A DNA stretch of 64,000 bases, taken from NCBI GenBank assembly GCA_031406155.1, contig JANOGW010000101.1, positions 16,424-80,423 on the forward strand, written 5' to 3'. Positions 34,647 to 43,824 of the stretch are shown here, piece by piece (position 1 is the first letter of the stretch; each line of letters starts with the position of its first letter). The stretch is from JACMNW01 sp031406155. GTDB lineage: Bacteria; Pseudomonadota; Alphaproteobacteria; Rhodobacterales; Rhodobacteraceae. Under the pieces are notes generated by a model. That model ran no database searches and was not told the origin of the DNA. It saw only the letters and a program-made list of their open reading frames with translations. Made by a program: the position numbers and the translations under genes.

Positions 34647-35819
34647 AACTCTGCTTGCCGACATCGTCTCGACCGACAGGACTGTCGGCAGATGACGCGC
34701 AACTTCGGTCCAGTGATCGCCCTCATCCGCGCTGGCAAAGACCGAGCCTGAATTGGTGCCGAAGTAAACGCCGACGGGTGTGCCATGATCAACAGCCATG
34801 GCTTGCCGCAGGACGGTAAAGAAACAGTCCTTGTCGGGCAGGCCGTTTTGCAGTGCCTGCCAAGCAGCACCGCCATCGCGCGACCGCCAGACCGCCGCCG
34901 ATGCCCCGGGCGGAAAGCGGCCTTGTGTATCGCCGTTCAGTGGGAACACCCAGATCGTGCCCGGGTCTGCGGGATGTACGGCGATCGGAAAACCAAACGT
35001 GGAGGGCAGGCCTGCGGTCACCTCCTCCCAACTGCGCCCACCGTCGGGGCTGCGAAACACACCGTGATGGTTTTGCTGATACATCAGATCAGACGCATCT
35101 ACCGGTGCCCGCACGATATTGTGCACACAAAGACCGGTCTCATGCGTGCCGTCATCGCCCTGCGGGGCCGCATGGGCGTGGTCGTGGTCGTGGCCGATAT
35201 TGGACATCCGATTGCGCCGGTCCCAAGATGCGCCGCCGTTTTCGGTCGCAAAGACCCCGGCCGCGGAAATGCCAACCCACAGCTTGGCCGGATCGCCCGT
35301 ATCGCCGACGATACTGTGCAGCACCAACCCGGCCGCACCCGGTTCCCAACCATCGCGCGAGGGATGGTCGCTCAGGCCCTGGACCCGGGCCCAGCTTGCC
35401 CCCCGATCGGCGCTGGAAAACAGTGATGCGGGCTTTGCCCCGGCATAAAGCGCCGCGCCCGACCGGCCAAGCGACCACAGCGCCGTAATCTCTCCAGTGA
35501 ACGGCGCAGGCGGGGATGGGGACATTCCGAGATCAGCGGCAAAGGCAGGGTCACGGGCGATCCATTCATCCATCTGCCCATTGGAAAGCTTCGACAAAGT
35601 CCAGGTCTCGCCGCCATCTTCAGACCGCCAGACGCCGGCCCCATGCCAGTCACTGCCGCCCGCCGCCCAGATATGCCCCGAACTTGCGTCGCCGATGACA
35701 TGGTTGATCGGCCAACCATCGCAGAACGGTCCGCGCACCGACCATGCCGATCTGTCGGCTGGCGCGTCGACCAAGAACACTCCTTTGGTGGTCCCCACCA
35801 GTATCGTGAAATGGCGCAT
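34644..35819 (-). CDS. Asp-box (BNR) beta-propeller protein inserted between dnaA and dnaN
   Basis: The 391-residue product has at least six Asp-box repeats of the S-x-D-x-G-x-x-W type: SEDGGETW, SADRGASW, TENGGASW, SPDGGRSW, SRDGGAAW and SADEGDHW. This indicates a sialidase/sortilin-like propeller. No signal peptide is seen, so it is probably cytoplasmic. A His-rich loop (GHDHDHAHAAPQGDDGTHETG, about residues 212-232) could bind metal. Catalytic sialidase residues cannot be confirmed. It is inverted relative to dnaA and dnaN and shares its stop with repeat copy C. Function unknown. Confidence 0.8.
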   Translation of the reverse strand: MRHFTILVGTTKGVFLVDAPADRSAWSVRGPFCDGWPINHVIGDASSGHIWAAGGSDWHGAGVWRSEDGGETWTLSKLSNGQMDEWIARDPAFAADLGMSPSPPAPFTGEITALWSLGRSGAALYAGAKPASLFSSADRGASWARVQGLSDHPSRDGWEPGAAGLVLHSIVGDTGDPAKLWVGISAAGVFATENGGASWDRRNRMSNIGHDHDHAHAAPQGDDGTHETGLCVHNIVRAPVDASDLMYQQNHHGVFRSPDGGRSWEEVTAGLPSTFGFPIAVHPADPGTIWVFPLNGDTQGRFPPGASAAVWRSRDGGAAWQALQNGLPDKDCFFTVLRQAMAVDHGTPVGVYFGTNSGSVFASADEGDHWTEVARHLPTVLSVETMSASRV

Positions 35820-35995
35820 GATCGATCCTCCCTCGAGCACAACGTCACGCTATCATGAATCGCCGCCCTGAACGGAGAGCATTTTTGCGAACTGACCCGG
35901 CAATTCGGCCTGAACCGGTTCAAACCCCTTGTGAAACCCTCGGAAACCGCTAGTTTCGGCGTCCCGCAGGGGCGCTTGGGTTGGGAGAAAAGACC

Positions 35996-37114
35996 ATGAA
36001 AATCAGCATCGAACGAGGCAGCCTTCTGAAGGCCCTCAGCCAGGCCCAGTCGGTGGTGGAGCGTCGCAACACGATCCCGATTCTGGCGAATGTTCTGATC
36101 GAGGCAGAGGGCGCGCAAGTCAGCTTTCGCGCCACCGATCTTGATATCGAAGTGGTTGATCGAGCCCCCGCCGTGGTGGAACGGCCCGGTGCCACGACGG
36201 TTTCCGCCGTCATGCTGCATGAAATCACCCGCAAACTGCCAGATGGCGCGTTGGTCAGCCTGACGGATGACAGTGCAACCGGGCGGCTGACCATTGCCGC
36301 CGGGCGGTCAACCTTCAGCCTCGCGACGCTTCCGCGCGAAGACTTTCCGGTGATGGCATCGTCGGAATATGTTACCAACTTTTCCGCGCCGGCACCGCTG
36401 TTGCGCCGCCTGTTCGATAAGGCGAAGTTCGCGATATCGACCGAAGAAACCCGCTATTACCTGAATGGCGTCTACATGCATGTAGCGACCGGCGACAGCG
36501 GCCCGGTCTTGCGCTGTGTGGCGACCGACGGGCATCGGCTGGCACGGATCGACGCCCCTCTGCCCGATAATGCGCAAGGCATGGCCGGGGTGATCGTGCC
36601 GCGCAAGACGGTGGGCGAATTGCGCAAGCTGCTGGATGATGATGAAGCGACCATCGCGGTATCGGTGTCTGAAACCAAGGTGCGCTTTGCAACCCCGGCG
36701 ATTACCCTGACCTCAAAGGTGATAGATGGCACCTTCCCTGACTACACGCGTGTGATCCCGACCGGCAACACCCGGCGGCTGGAAGTGGACGCATCGGAAT
36801 TTGCCAGGGCGGTTGACCGCGTGGCCACCGTTTCATCCGAAAGATCGCGCGCCGTGAAACTGTCGCTGGACGAGGATCGGCTGATCCTTTCGGTCAATGC
36901 ACCAGACAGCGGAGCGGCCGAGGAAGAACTGGCCGTGGCCTACGCGGATGAGCATCTGGAAATCGGGTTCAACGCCAAATACCTGCTGGAAATCGCCAGT
37001 CAGGTCGACCGCGAAAATGCGGTGTTCCTGTTCAACTCCTCAGGCGATCCGACGCTGATGCGCGAAGGCAATGACATGTCGGCGGTCTATGTCGTCATGC
37101 CGATGCGCGTCTGA
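35996..37114 (+). CDS. dnaN: DNA polymerase III sliding clamp (beta subunit)
   Basis: The 372-residue clamp has three repeated domains; recognisable segments are SVVERRNTIPILANVLIEA near the N-terminus, ETRYYLNGVYMHV with ATDGHRLA in the second domain, and the family C-terminus GNDMSAVYVVMPMRV. ATG 35996 with GGGAG upstream fits family N-termini. It tethers the replicative polymerase to DNA. A structured 86-bp gap separates it from recF. Confidence 0.97.
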   Translation: MKISIERGSLLKALSQAQSVVERRNTIPILANVLIEAEGAQVSFRATDLDIEVVDRAPAVVERPGATTVSAVMLHEITRKLPDGALVSLTDDSATGRLTIAAGRSTFSLATLPREDFPVMASSEYVTNFSAPAPLLRRLFDKAKFAISTEETRYYLNGVYMHVATGDSGPVLRCVATDGHRLARIDAPLPDNAQGMAGVIVPRKTVGELRKLLDDDEATIAVSVSETKVRFATPAITLTSKVIDGTFPDYTRVIPTGNTRRLEVDASEFARAVDRVATVSSERSRAVKLSLDEDRLILSVNAPDSGAAEEELAVAYADEHLEIGFNAKYLLEIASQVDRENAVFLFNSSGDPTLMREGNDMSAVYVVMPMRV

Positions 37115-37141
37115 CGAAAGCCGGGGGCCAGCCCTCGTCGC

Positions 37142-37200
37142 CGGTTGGTTCTCGAACCAATGGCGCACCAACCGTCAACCCCCGGGATATTTAGACCAAA
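37142..37200 (+). promoter_or_regulatory. Inverted repeats and shared motif between dnaN and recF
   Basis: Two alternative dyads overlap: TTGGTTC-TC-GAACCAA (37145-37160) and CGGTTGG...CCAACCG (37142-37174). They are followed by CCCGGGATATTTAGACCAAA, which runs into the recF ATG and recurs almost exactly near 56111-56133. The hairpins could attenuate recF after dnaN; this is an inference. Confidence 0.4.
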
Positions 37201-38328
37201 ATGAAAGGCCGAAATAGTTTGGCCGGGCTTGCAATCACATCCCTGACCTTGTCGCATTTTCGCAGCCACCGCGCCGCGCGGATTTCTTTTGATGGCCGGC
37301 CCGTTGCGATTGTGGGGGCCAATGGTGCAGGAAAGACCAATATTTTGGAAGCCATTTCCCTGCTGTCGCCCGGTCGCGGGCTTCGGCGCGCCACGGCAGA
37401 CGAGCTGGCCCGCAAGCAAGAAGGGATTGGTTGGAAGGTTGTCGCCGAAATACGCGGCCCCGGCTCAACCCATCAGATTGAAACCTGGGCCAATCCTGGT
37501 GAAAGACGGCAGGTTCTGGTGGACGGCAAGTCTGCAACGCAAGTCAGCCTTGCCCGCATTCTGCGAATGGTCTGGCTGGTGCCGGCGATGGACCGGCTGT
37601 GGATCGAGGCCGCAGAAGGCCGCCGCCGGTTTCTGGACCGCATGACGCTAAGTTTTTTTCCCGATCATGCCGAGGCGGTTCTGGCCTATGAAAAAGCCAT
37701 GCGCGATCGCAACCGGATGCTGAAAGATCAGGTTTCCGATGCCCACTGGTTTGGCGCGTTGGAAAGCCAGATGGCGAGTGCCGGAACCGCCATCATGCAA
37801 AACCGCGACGCCACCCTTGCGCGCCTTTTGCGTGCCCAGACCGATGCGGAAACCGCGTTCCCGAAGGCCGAACTTGGCCTGACCGGGCCGGACGGCGAAG
37901 ATATCATTCCCGTTGAACATCTGGCGCAGGCCCTGTCGGACAACCGCCGTCGCGACATGGCCGCGGGCCGCACGCTGATCGGGCCGCACCGCGCCGATAT
38001 GGCGGCCACTTATGCGGCCAAGGGCATGCCCGCAGATCAGTGTTCAACAGGCGAGCAGAAGGCGTTGCTGATCAGCCTGATCCTGGCAAATGCGCGTGCG
38101 CTTGCCGCTGATCTGGGTGCGGCCCCGATTGTCTTGCTGGATGAAGTCGCGGCCCATCTGGATGCCGACCGCCGCGCCGCCCTTTATGACGAATTGTGCC
38201 GGCTTGGCGCGCAGGCGCTGATGACCGGCACCGGGGCAGAATTGTTCGACACGCTCGGTGCGCGCGCGCAGTGCTTTGCCGTCACCGACAACGGCGGTCT
38301 GTCGCAGATCACGGAAGTTGCGCCATGA
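37201..38328 (+). CDS. recF: DNA replication and repair protein RecF
   Basis: The 375-residue SMC-like ATPase promotes RecA loading at gaps. It shows Walker A VGANGAGKTNILEAI (about residues 38-52), a following LLSPGRGLRRA segment, the signature-like CSTGEQKALLISLILANA, and Walker B VLLDEVAAHLDADRR. The ATG sits inside a dispersed motif, so an in-frame TTG at 37219 (giving xAGLAITSLTLSHF) could be the true start. The stop overlaps the next gene by 4 bp. Confidence 0.95.
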   Translation: MKGRNSLAGLAITSLTLSHFRSHRAARISFDGRPVAIVGANGAGKTNILEAISLLSPGRGLRRATADELARKQEGIGWKVVAEIRGPGSTHQIETWANPGERRQVLVDGKSATQVSLARILRMVWLVPAMDRLWIEAAEGRRRFLDRMTLSFFPDHAEAVLAYEKAMRDRNRMLKDQVSDAHWFGALESQMASAGTAIMQNRDATLARLLRAQTDAETAFPKAELGLTGPDGEDIIPVEHLAQALSDNRRRDMAAGRTLIGPHRADMAATYAAKGMPADQCSTGEQKALLISLILANARALAADLGAAPIVLLDEVAAHLDADRRAALYDELCRLGAQALMTGTGAELFDTLGARAQCFAVTDNGGLSQITEVAP

Positions 38329-38945
38329 CGGTATCATTCACCGACCTGCTGTTCTACGCAGGCGCGCTTCTGGTCCTGTTCGCGACACCCGGCCCGGTTT
38401 GGGTGGCCTTGCTGGCCCGTGCCATGTCGGGCGGCTTTGCCGCAGCCTGGCCGCTGGCCGTAGGCGTCACGGTTGGCGACGCGCTTTGGCCGCTGGTCGC
38501 GATCTATGGCCTGACTTGGATCGTCGCCCAGTTTGCGCAGTTCATGGTTGTGATGCACTGGATTGCGGCGGTCACTTTCGTTGTCATGGGCACACTGTTG
38601 ATCCGCCATGCGGGCAAGGCAATCTCGGCTGATAGCCGGCTGACCAGACCGGGGCTTTGGGCAGGCTTTGCCACCGGTGTTGCCGTGGTGATCGGCAATC
38701 CCAAAGCGATTCTGTTCTACATGGGTGTGCTTCCGGGTTTCTTCGATCTGACACGTGTGAACGCTGCCGATATCACCGCCATCGTAGCCCTTTCCATCGC
38801 CATTCCGCTGGCCGGAAATCTGGTGCTGGCCGCGTCCATAGATCGCGCACGCCGGCTGCTGACGTCCCGTGCCGCGCTGCGCCGGACGAACATCATTGCC
38901 GGTGGGCTGATGATCGCCGTTGGCGTTGCAATTGCTGTGACCTGA
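38325..38945 (+). CDS. LysE-family amino-acid/metabolite exporter
   Basis: The 206-residue membrane protein has about six hydrophobic segments and the LysE/RhtB signature near the N-terminus (ATPGPVWVALLARAMSGG, about residues 20-37), with a central GNPKAILFYMGVLPGFFD block. Such proteins export amino acids or related metabolites; the substrate is unknown. It overlaps recF (ATGA), which puts it in the replication operon between recF and gyrB, an unusual place. Confidence 0.88.
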   Translation: MTVSFTDLLFYAGALLVLFATPGPVWVALLARAMSGGFAAAWPLAVGVTVGDALWPLVAIYGLTWIVAQFAQFMVVMHWIAAVTFVVMGTLLIRHAGKAISADSRLTRPGLWAGFATGVAVVIGNPKAILFYMGVLPGFFDLTRVNAADITAIVALSIAIPLAGNLVLAASIDRARRLLTSRAALRRTNIIAGGLMIAVGVAIAVT

Positions 38946-39025
38946 CCGCTAAATCTTGTGTCGGCTGCGTGACATTGCCACCTTGAACCGCTATAAGTCG
39001 CGTGCAACACAAGGGTTCTGTCCGC

Positions 39026-41476
39026 ATGTCTGACGTCGAAATCAATACTCAGGCCTATGATGCCGATTCTATCAAGGTTCTCAGAGGGTTAGAAGCGGTT
39101 CGCAAACGCCCGGGCATGTACATCGGCGATACGGATGATGGGTCGGGTCTGCACCATATGGTGTACGAGGTGGTGGACAACGGCATTGACGAGGCGCTGG
39201 CAGGCCACGCCACGGCAGTGACGGTAAAAATTCACGCCGACAACTCGGTTTCGGTGCGCGACAACGGCCGTGGCATCCCGGTTGATATCCACGCCGAAGA
39301 AGGTGTTTCCGCCGCCGAAGTGATCATGACGCAGCTGCACGCGGGCGGCAAATTCAACAATACCGACGACAGCGGCAATGCCTACAAGGTATCGGGCGGC
39401 TTGCACGGCGTTGGCGTGTCGGTGGTCAACGCGCTGTCAGAATGGCTGGAACTGCGGGTCTGGCGCAATGATACCGAATACCGCGCCCGCTTTGAACATG
39501 GCGACTGCACCGTCCACGTCTACCCCGTTGGCCCCGCACCCGGCGAGCGTGGCACCGAAGTGCGCTTTTTGGCATCGGCCAAGACCAATATCCCGGACGG
39601 CACGTTTTCCGACCTGAACTACCAGTTCAAGACGCTGGAAAATCGCCTGCGCGAACTGGCGTTCCTGAATTCCGGCGTCCGCATCATTATCGAAGACGAG
39701 CGTCACGTTGAACTGCTTAGGACAGAGCTGTTCTACGAAGGCGGCGTGCGCGAATATGTCAAATATCTGGATCGGTCGAAATCGTCGATTCTGGCAGAAC
39801 CGATTTACATGATCGGTGAACGCAATGGCATGACCGTCGAAGTCGCGATGTGGTGGAACGACAGCTACAATGAAATGGTGCTGCCGTTCACGAACAACAT
39901 CCCCCAGCGTGATGGCGGCACCCATATTGCGGGCTTTCGCGGTGCGCTGACGCGCACGATCAATAATTATGCGCAGACATCCGGCATCGCAAAGCGTGAA
40001 AAGATCGATTTCACCGGCGATGACGCGCGCGAAGGGCTGACGTGCGTGCTTTCGGTCAAGGTGCCGGACCCCAAGTTTTCCAGCCAGACCAAGGACAAGC
40101 TGGTCTCTTCGGAAGTGCGGCCTGCGGTTGAAAATCTGGTCAACGAAAAGCTGTCAGAATGGTTTGAGGAAAATCCAAGTCAGGCCAAGATCATTGTCGG
40201 CAAGATCATCGAGGCCGCGATGGCCCGTGAAGCTGCCCGCAAGGCGCGCGAACTGACCCGCCGCAAATCGGCGCTGGACGTCTCTAACCTGCCCGGCAAA
40301 CTGGCCGACTGTCAGGAGAAAGACCCGTCGAAATCCGAGATCTTTCTGGTCGAGGGGGATTCGGCCGGCGGGTCTGCCAAACAGGGCCGTTCGCGCTCCA
40401 ATCAGGCCGTGCTGCCACTGAAGGGAAAAATCCTGAACGTCGAGCGCGCCCGTTTCGACCGGATGCTCGGCTCACAAGAGATCGGCACGCTGATCACCGC
40501 CCTTGGCACCGGCATCGGGCGTGATGAGTTCAACATCGCCAAATTGCGCTACCACAAGATCGTGATCATGACCGACGCCGATGTTGACGGCGCGCATATC
40601 CGCACGCTGCTGCTGACCTTTTTCTTTCGCCAGATGCCGCAGGTTATCGAAGGCGGTTTCCTCTATATCGCGCAGCCGCCGCTGTACAAGGTCGCACGCG
40701 GCAAGTCCGAGGTGTACCTGAAAGATCAGGCCGCGTTAGAGGATTACCTGATCGAAATGGGGATCGAAGGCGCGGTCCTGCGGCTTGGCAATGGCGAAGA
40801 GATCGCCGGCGCAGACCTGATGCGCGTGATTGACGGGGCACGCGCGTTCCGCCGCATTCTGGATGCCTTCCCGACGCATTATCCGCGCGGCATCCTGGAA
40901 CAGGCGGCCCTTGCCGGGGCGTTTGATCCGGGTCAGGCCGACGACGATCTGCAGTACGTATCCGACACAGTGGCGCGGCGGCTGAACCTGATCGCCGCCG
41001 AGTATGAAAAGGGCTGGACCGGTCGTATCACCCAAGATCACGGCATTCGGTTGTCGCGCATTCTGCGCGGGGTCGAGGAATTGCGCACGCTCGACGGCGC
41101 TGTGCTGCGATCGGGTGAGGCGCGACGCCTGTCGCAAGCTTCGTCCAACACGCGGGATGTCTATACCGACCCGGCGCGGCTGGTCAGGAAGGATCGCGAA
41201 GCTATGATCCACGGGCCGATTGATCTGCTGAAATCCATTCTGGCAGAGGGCGAAAAGGGGCTTTCCTTGCAGCGCTACAAGGGCTTGGGGGAAATGAACC
41301 CCGAACAGCTGTGGGAAACCACGCTGGACCCAGAAGCGCGGACTTTGTTGCAGGTCAAGGTCGATGATCTGGTGGAGGCCGACGATATCTTCACGAAACT
41401 GATGGGCGACGTCGTCGAGCCGCGCCGCGAATTCATCCAGCAAAACGCGCTGAATGTGGAGCATCTGGATATCTAG
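39026..41476 (+). CDS. gyrB: DNA gyrase subunit B
   Basis: The 816-residue type II topoisomerase subunit has the GHKL ATPase motifs VRKRPGMYIGDTDDGSGLHH and ASGGLHGVGVSVVNALS-like sequence (here VSGGLHGVGVSVVNALS), the TOPRIM motifs LVEGDSAGGSAKQGRSR and MTDADVDGAHIRTLLLTFFF, and the C-terminal QRYKGLGEMNPEQLWETT. It introduces negative supercoils with GyrA. The chosen ATG has AAGGG about 10 bases upstream. The stop codon TAG is the left end of repeat copy D. Confidence 0.97.
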   Translation: MSDVEINTQAYDADSIKVLRGLEAVRKRPGMYIGDTDDGSGLHHMVYEVVDNGIDEALAGHATAVTVKIHADNSVSVRDNGRGIPVDIHAEEGVSAAEVIMTQLHAGGKFNNTDDSGNAYKVSGGLHGVGVSVVNALSEWLELRVWRNDTEYRARFEHGDCTVHVYPVGPAPGERGTEVRFLASAKTNIPDGTFSDLNYQFKTLENRLRELAFLNSGVRIIIEDERHVELLRTELFYEGGVREYVKYLDRSKSSILAEPIYMIGERNGMTVEVAMWWNDSYNEMVLPFTNNIPQRDGGTHIAGFRGALTRTINNYAQTSGIAKREKIDFTGDDAREGLTCVLSVKVPDPKFSSQTKDKLVSSEVRPAVENLVNEKLSEWFEENPSQAKIIVGKIIEAAMAREAARKARELTRRKSALDVSNLPGKLADCQEKDPSKSEIFLVEGDSAGGSAKQGRSRSNQAVLPLKGKILNVERARFDRMLGSQEIGTLITALGTGIGRDEFNIAKLRYHKIVIMTDADVDGAHIRTLLLTFFFRQMPQVIEGGFLYIAQPPLYKVARGKSEVYLKDQAALEDYLIEMGIEGAVLRLGNGEEIAGADLMRVIDGARAFRRILDAFPTHYPRGILEQAALAGAFDPGQADDDLQYVSDTVARRLNLIAAEYEKGWTGRITQDHGIRLSRILRGVEELRTLDGAVLRSGEARRLSQASSNTRDVYTDPARLVRKDREAMIHGPIDLLKSILAEGEKGLSLQRYKGLGEMNPEQLWETTLDPEARTLLQVKVDDLVEADDIFTKLMGDVVEPRREFIQQNALNVEHLDI

Positions 41477-41578
41477 TGTCTGTCTGACGATCATCGTATC
41501 GGGCAACCGACTCTAGCCCTTGGATTCTACGCTTGTCTTTCGACAGAACCGGTATCCGCTTTTGTCGGACAAGCTCTA
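41474..41578. repeat. Palindromic dispersed element, copy D (105 bp)
   Basis: Nearly the same as copy A: the right module has GCTTGTC-ttt-CGACA, loop with ACCGGTATCCGCTTTT, TGTCGGACAAGC and ends GCTCTA. The left end is TAGTGT, whose first three bases are the gyrB stop. It separates gyrB from the minus-strand tRNA-Arg by 6 bp. Confidence 0.85.
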
Positions 41579-41584
41579 AGGAAA

Positions 41585-41660
41585 TGGTGACCCCGGATGG
41601 ATTCGAACCATCGACCTGCCGCTTAGGAGGCGGCCGCTCTATCCCCTGAGCTACGAGGCC
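41585..41660 (-). tRNA. tRNA-Arg (anticodon CCU)
   Basis: Read on the minus strand, the 76-nt sequence begins GGCCTCG and ends CGGGGTC-A-CCA, giving a 7-bp acceptor stem with encoded CCA. D-arm AGCTCAGGGGATAGAGC, an anticodon loop CTCCTAA with anticodon CCU, and the T-arm GGTTCGAATCC are all present. CCU reads AGG codons, which are rare in such GC-rich genomes. It faces gyrB tail to tail. Confidence 0.96.
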
Positions 41661-41873
41661 TGATCAGGCTTGGCTTGGATAGAAGGGTCCGGGGGCTGTT
41701 GCAAGATAAATGCTGCGGCAAGGCGCAGCCAATGCGCGCATCATGATGTTTATCTATATGATTTCGTTCCATGTATTTCATATTGCGGCGGCAATTGTGG
41801 TAGCTTTATCGCGTGCGCTTGCATGTTTGTTCGATCTATGTTCTTCTTTTTCAAAGGGTGATTGGAGGGCGAA

Positions 41874-42425
41874 TTGGGAACCGGACACCAGTTGAACAAC
41901 ACGCTGAAAGCATTCAGCACGCGGCAGCCGCTGTTTTTCGTGGCGACCGCCGATCAAACTGGCCGCGTCAATCTGTCGCCCAAAGGGATGAATACGCTTA
42001 GAATTATTGATGATGCCCGCATCCTTTGGCTGAACCTGAGCGGCAGCGGCAATGAAACTGCGGCCCATGTCGGCGCCACCGGCCGCATGACCTTGATGTT
42101 CTGCGCGTTCGAGGGCGAGGCCCTGATCCTGCGCCTCTATGGGCAGGCGAAGGTGTTTCACCCGCGAAACCCGGAATGGCAGGAATTGATCCTGGCATTC
42201 CCCGAGATTGCTGGCAGCCGCCAGATATTCGAGCTGACCATTGATCTGGTTCAAACGTCATGCGGCACCGGCGTACCAATTATGGAGTTTCGCAAATCCC
42301 GCGCTGAACAGGAACTTTTGCCCTTCTACGAACAGATGGGGGCGGCCGGGGTGGAGGACTACTGGCGAAGGAAGAACACGCAAACCATCGACGGAAGACC
42401 AACCGGCATGTTCGAGGATATCTGA
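41874..42425 (+). CDS. FMN-binding split-barrel (PPOX-type) protein
   Basis: The 183-residue product resembles the pyridoxamine 5'-phosphate oxidase fold: STRQPLFFVATADQTGRVNLSPKGMNTLRI near the start and GRMTLMFCAFEGEALILRLYGQAKVF in the core. It probably binds a flavin; the substrate is unknown. A start at TTG 41874 is preferred because GGAGGG lies 4 bases upstream, though TTG 41862 is in frame as well. The 200 bp upstream are relatively AT-rich with no identifiable gene. Confidence 0.78.
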   Translation: MGTGHQLNNTLKAFSTRQPLFFVATADQTGRVNLSPKGMNTLRIIDDARILWLNLSGSGNETAAHVGATGRMTLMFCAFEGEALILRLYGQAKVFHPRNPEWQELILAFPEIAGSRQIFELTIDLVQTSCGTGVPIMEFRKSRAEQELLPFYEQMGAAGVEDYWRRKNTQTIDGRPTGMFEDI

Positions 42426-42918
42426 GCGCATATTCATCATCTTCGGCAGGTCTTCCAAAGACGCGGGCATGCCGGGATCAGACGAAAAAAGGCTTCAGGC
42501 ACAAAGTTGCCCTGCTAATGTGTCTATCTGCTACTGATTGCAGAACCAGTTGCAATTCGCGGCTGACAGTGTAGACGTACCAATCGCGTGACACAATTTC
42601 GAGGTGTTGGAGATGTCGGGCACGATAGATCTGATTGCAGAAACTGATGAGATCGGGCGGATTGCATGGGTCTGGCGACGTGGTCCCAATGACCGCCACG
42701 CGCGCCCGATTGCAGAACCATCCAGACATCTGGATGAACTGGGTCATTCAAAGTGTCATGGTGCAACGCCGCTGGCAATTTCAGACTGGTTCGACCAGCA
42801 CGTGCGTGCACGCTGATCGGGATACCTTGGTTCGCATCAGCAAATCGGTGCCGAACCGGCGCGCAGCGGCAAGAGGCGCAGTTACCAGGCCCGGTTTGGG
42901 CGGCTGATCGGCAACAGA
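42426..42918. other. 493-bp stretch without a recognisable gene, with short repeats
   Basis: Short open frames here (for example 42604-42816 and 42635-42907) have no recognisable domain and no ribosome binding site. The 13-mer GATTGCAGAACCA occurs exactly at 42536-42548 and 42708-42720, with a partial copy at 42633. A dyad CATCCAGA-CA-TCTGGATG lies at 42719-42736. It may be a degraded mobile or coding remnant; I cannot name its source. Confidence 0.4.
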
Positions 42919-43824
42919 ATGGTTTGGGCCATGAGACGTTCTTTGACCTCTGAAAAAGGTGCGGCACTTTGCATCTCGGCCTGTCTCGCCCAGATCGAGG
43001 CGGGGTGTGCCGCAACACTGACGACGGACGATCTGGAAGGCCCGCACGAGCTTAGAATAGGTCTTCGCAGGCTTCGTACGGCGCTTGGTCTGTTTCGCCG
43101 CGCCATCGACGCGCCACAAACCCGCGAATTGGCGGAGCAGGCGAAATGGCTTGGTCAAGAGGTTGGCAAGACCCGAGATCTTGAAGTGGTGCTATTTGAG
43201 ATTTTCGAACCTGCCTTAGGCGATGGCAGCGCCAATCGGGGCGGGCATCCGTTTCTGCGCGCCTGCCGCACCGATGCGGACCGCGAGCGGAGCCGTTTGA
43301 GAAAACTGCTTGCTGGCAGTCGTGCCCGCAAGTTTCTGATAGGCCTTCAGGATTATGTCACGCATCGCGGGTGGCTGCTGCCCGACGACATCTCGCAGAC
43401 CGAACGGTTGGCCAAGCCGCTTGGCGACCTTGCCGCCGCCGCCCTCAGCGATCGCTGGAAAAAGGTGACCGGGAAAGCCAAGCATCTGGAACTGCTGTCG
43501 GTGGTGCAAAGCCACGAGCTGCGCAAAGAGCTGAAAAAGCTTCGATACTCGGTCGAGTTTCTTGCGCCGCTTTATCCGGCGCGCAGGGTCGCACCTTTTC
43601 TGAAGCGGCTAAAGGCATTGCAAACGGCGTACGGCGATTGGAATGATGCAGCGATTGCCAGAAGGGTATTCGAGGCAATGATGGTGCGGGATATGTCAGA
43701 GCTTGGCGATCTGAGACCAGTAGCGGATGTCATGGAGGACCTGCAGGCGCGGGCTGCCGAAAAGATCGCGAACGCCGCGAGGCTTTGGGGCAAGCTGCAC
43801 TCGTCGGGCAAACCTTGGGCGTGA
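42919..43824 (+). CDS. CHAD-domain protein
   Basis: The 301-residue product is a stand-alone CHAD domain, with conserved His/Arg/Lys-rich helices: GPHELRIGLRRLRTALGLFRRA (about residues 41-62) and QSHELRKELKKLRYSVEFLAPL (about 197-218). CHAD domains bind polyphosphate. A CYTH domain often precedes CHAD but no such sequence is visible upstream. The start could also be Met5. The C-terminal codons lie inside a strong hairpin. Its role may be polyphosphate granule association, inferred from the family. Confidence 0.85.
   Translation: MVWAMRRSLTSEKGAALCISACLAQIEAGCAATLTTDDLEGPHELRIGLRRLRTALGLFRRAIDAPQTRELAEQAKWLGQEVGKTRDLEVVLFEIFEPALGDGSANRGGHPFLRACRTDADRERSRLRKLLAGSRARKFLIGLQDYVTHRGWLLPDDISQTERLAKPLGDLAAAALSDRWKKVTGKAKHLELLSVVQSHELRKELKKLRYSVEFLAPLYPARRVAPFLKRLKALQTAYGDWNDAAIARRVFEAMMVRDMSELGDLRPVADVMEDLQARAAEKIANAARLWGKLHSSGKPWA

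Noticed and set aside
41585..41660. tRNA-Arg as attachment site of a genomic island
   Set aside because: The tRNA 3' end faces gyrB with only the palindromic element between, and no second copy of the tRNA 3' end or integrase gene was seen in the window.
41710..41895. 61-codon hydrophobic frame before the flavin-binding protein gene
   Set aside because: It overlaps the ribosome binding site and start of the next gene, lacks its own, and lies in an AT-rich spacer.
42919..43824. CYTH-CHAD two-domain protein (triphosphatase type)
   Set aside because: No CYTH motif (ExExK) is present upstream in any frame, so only the CHAD domain is called.
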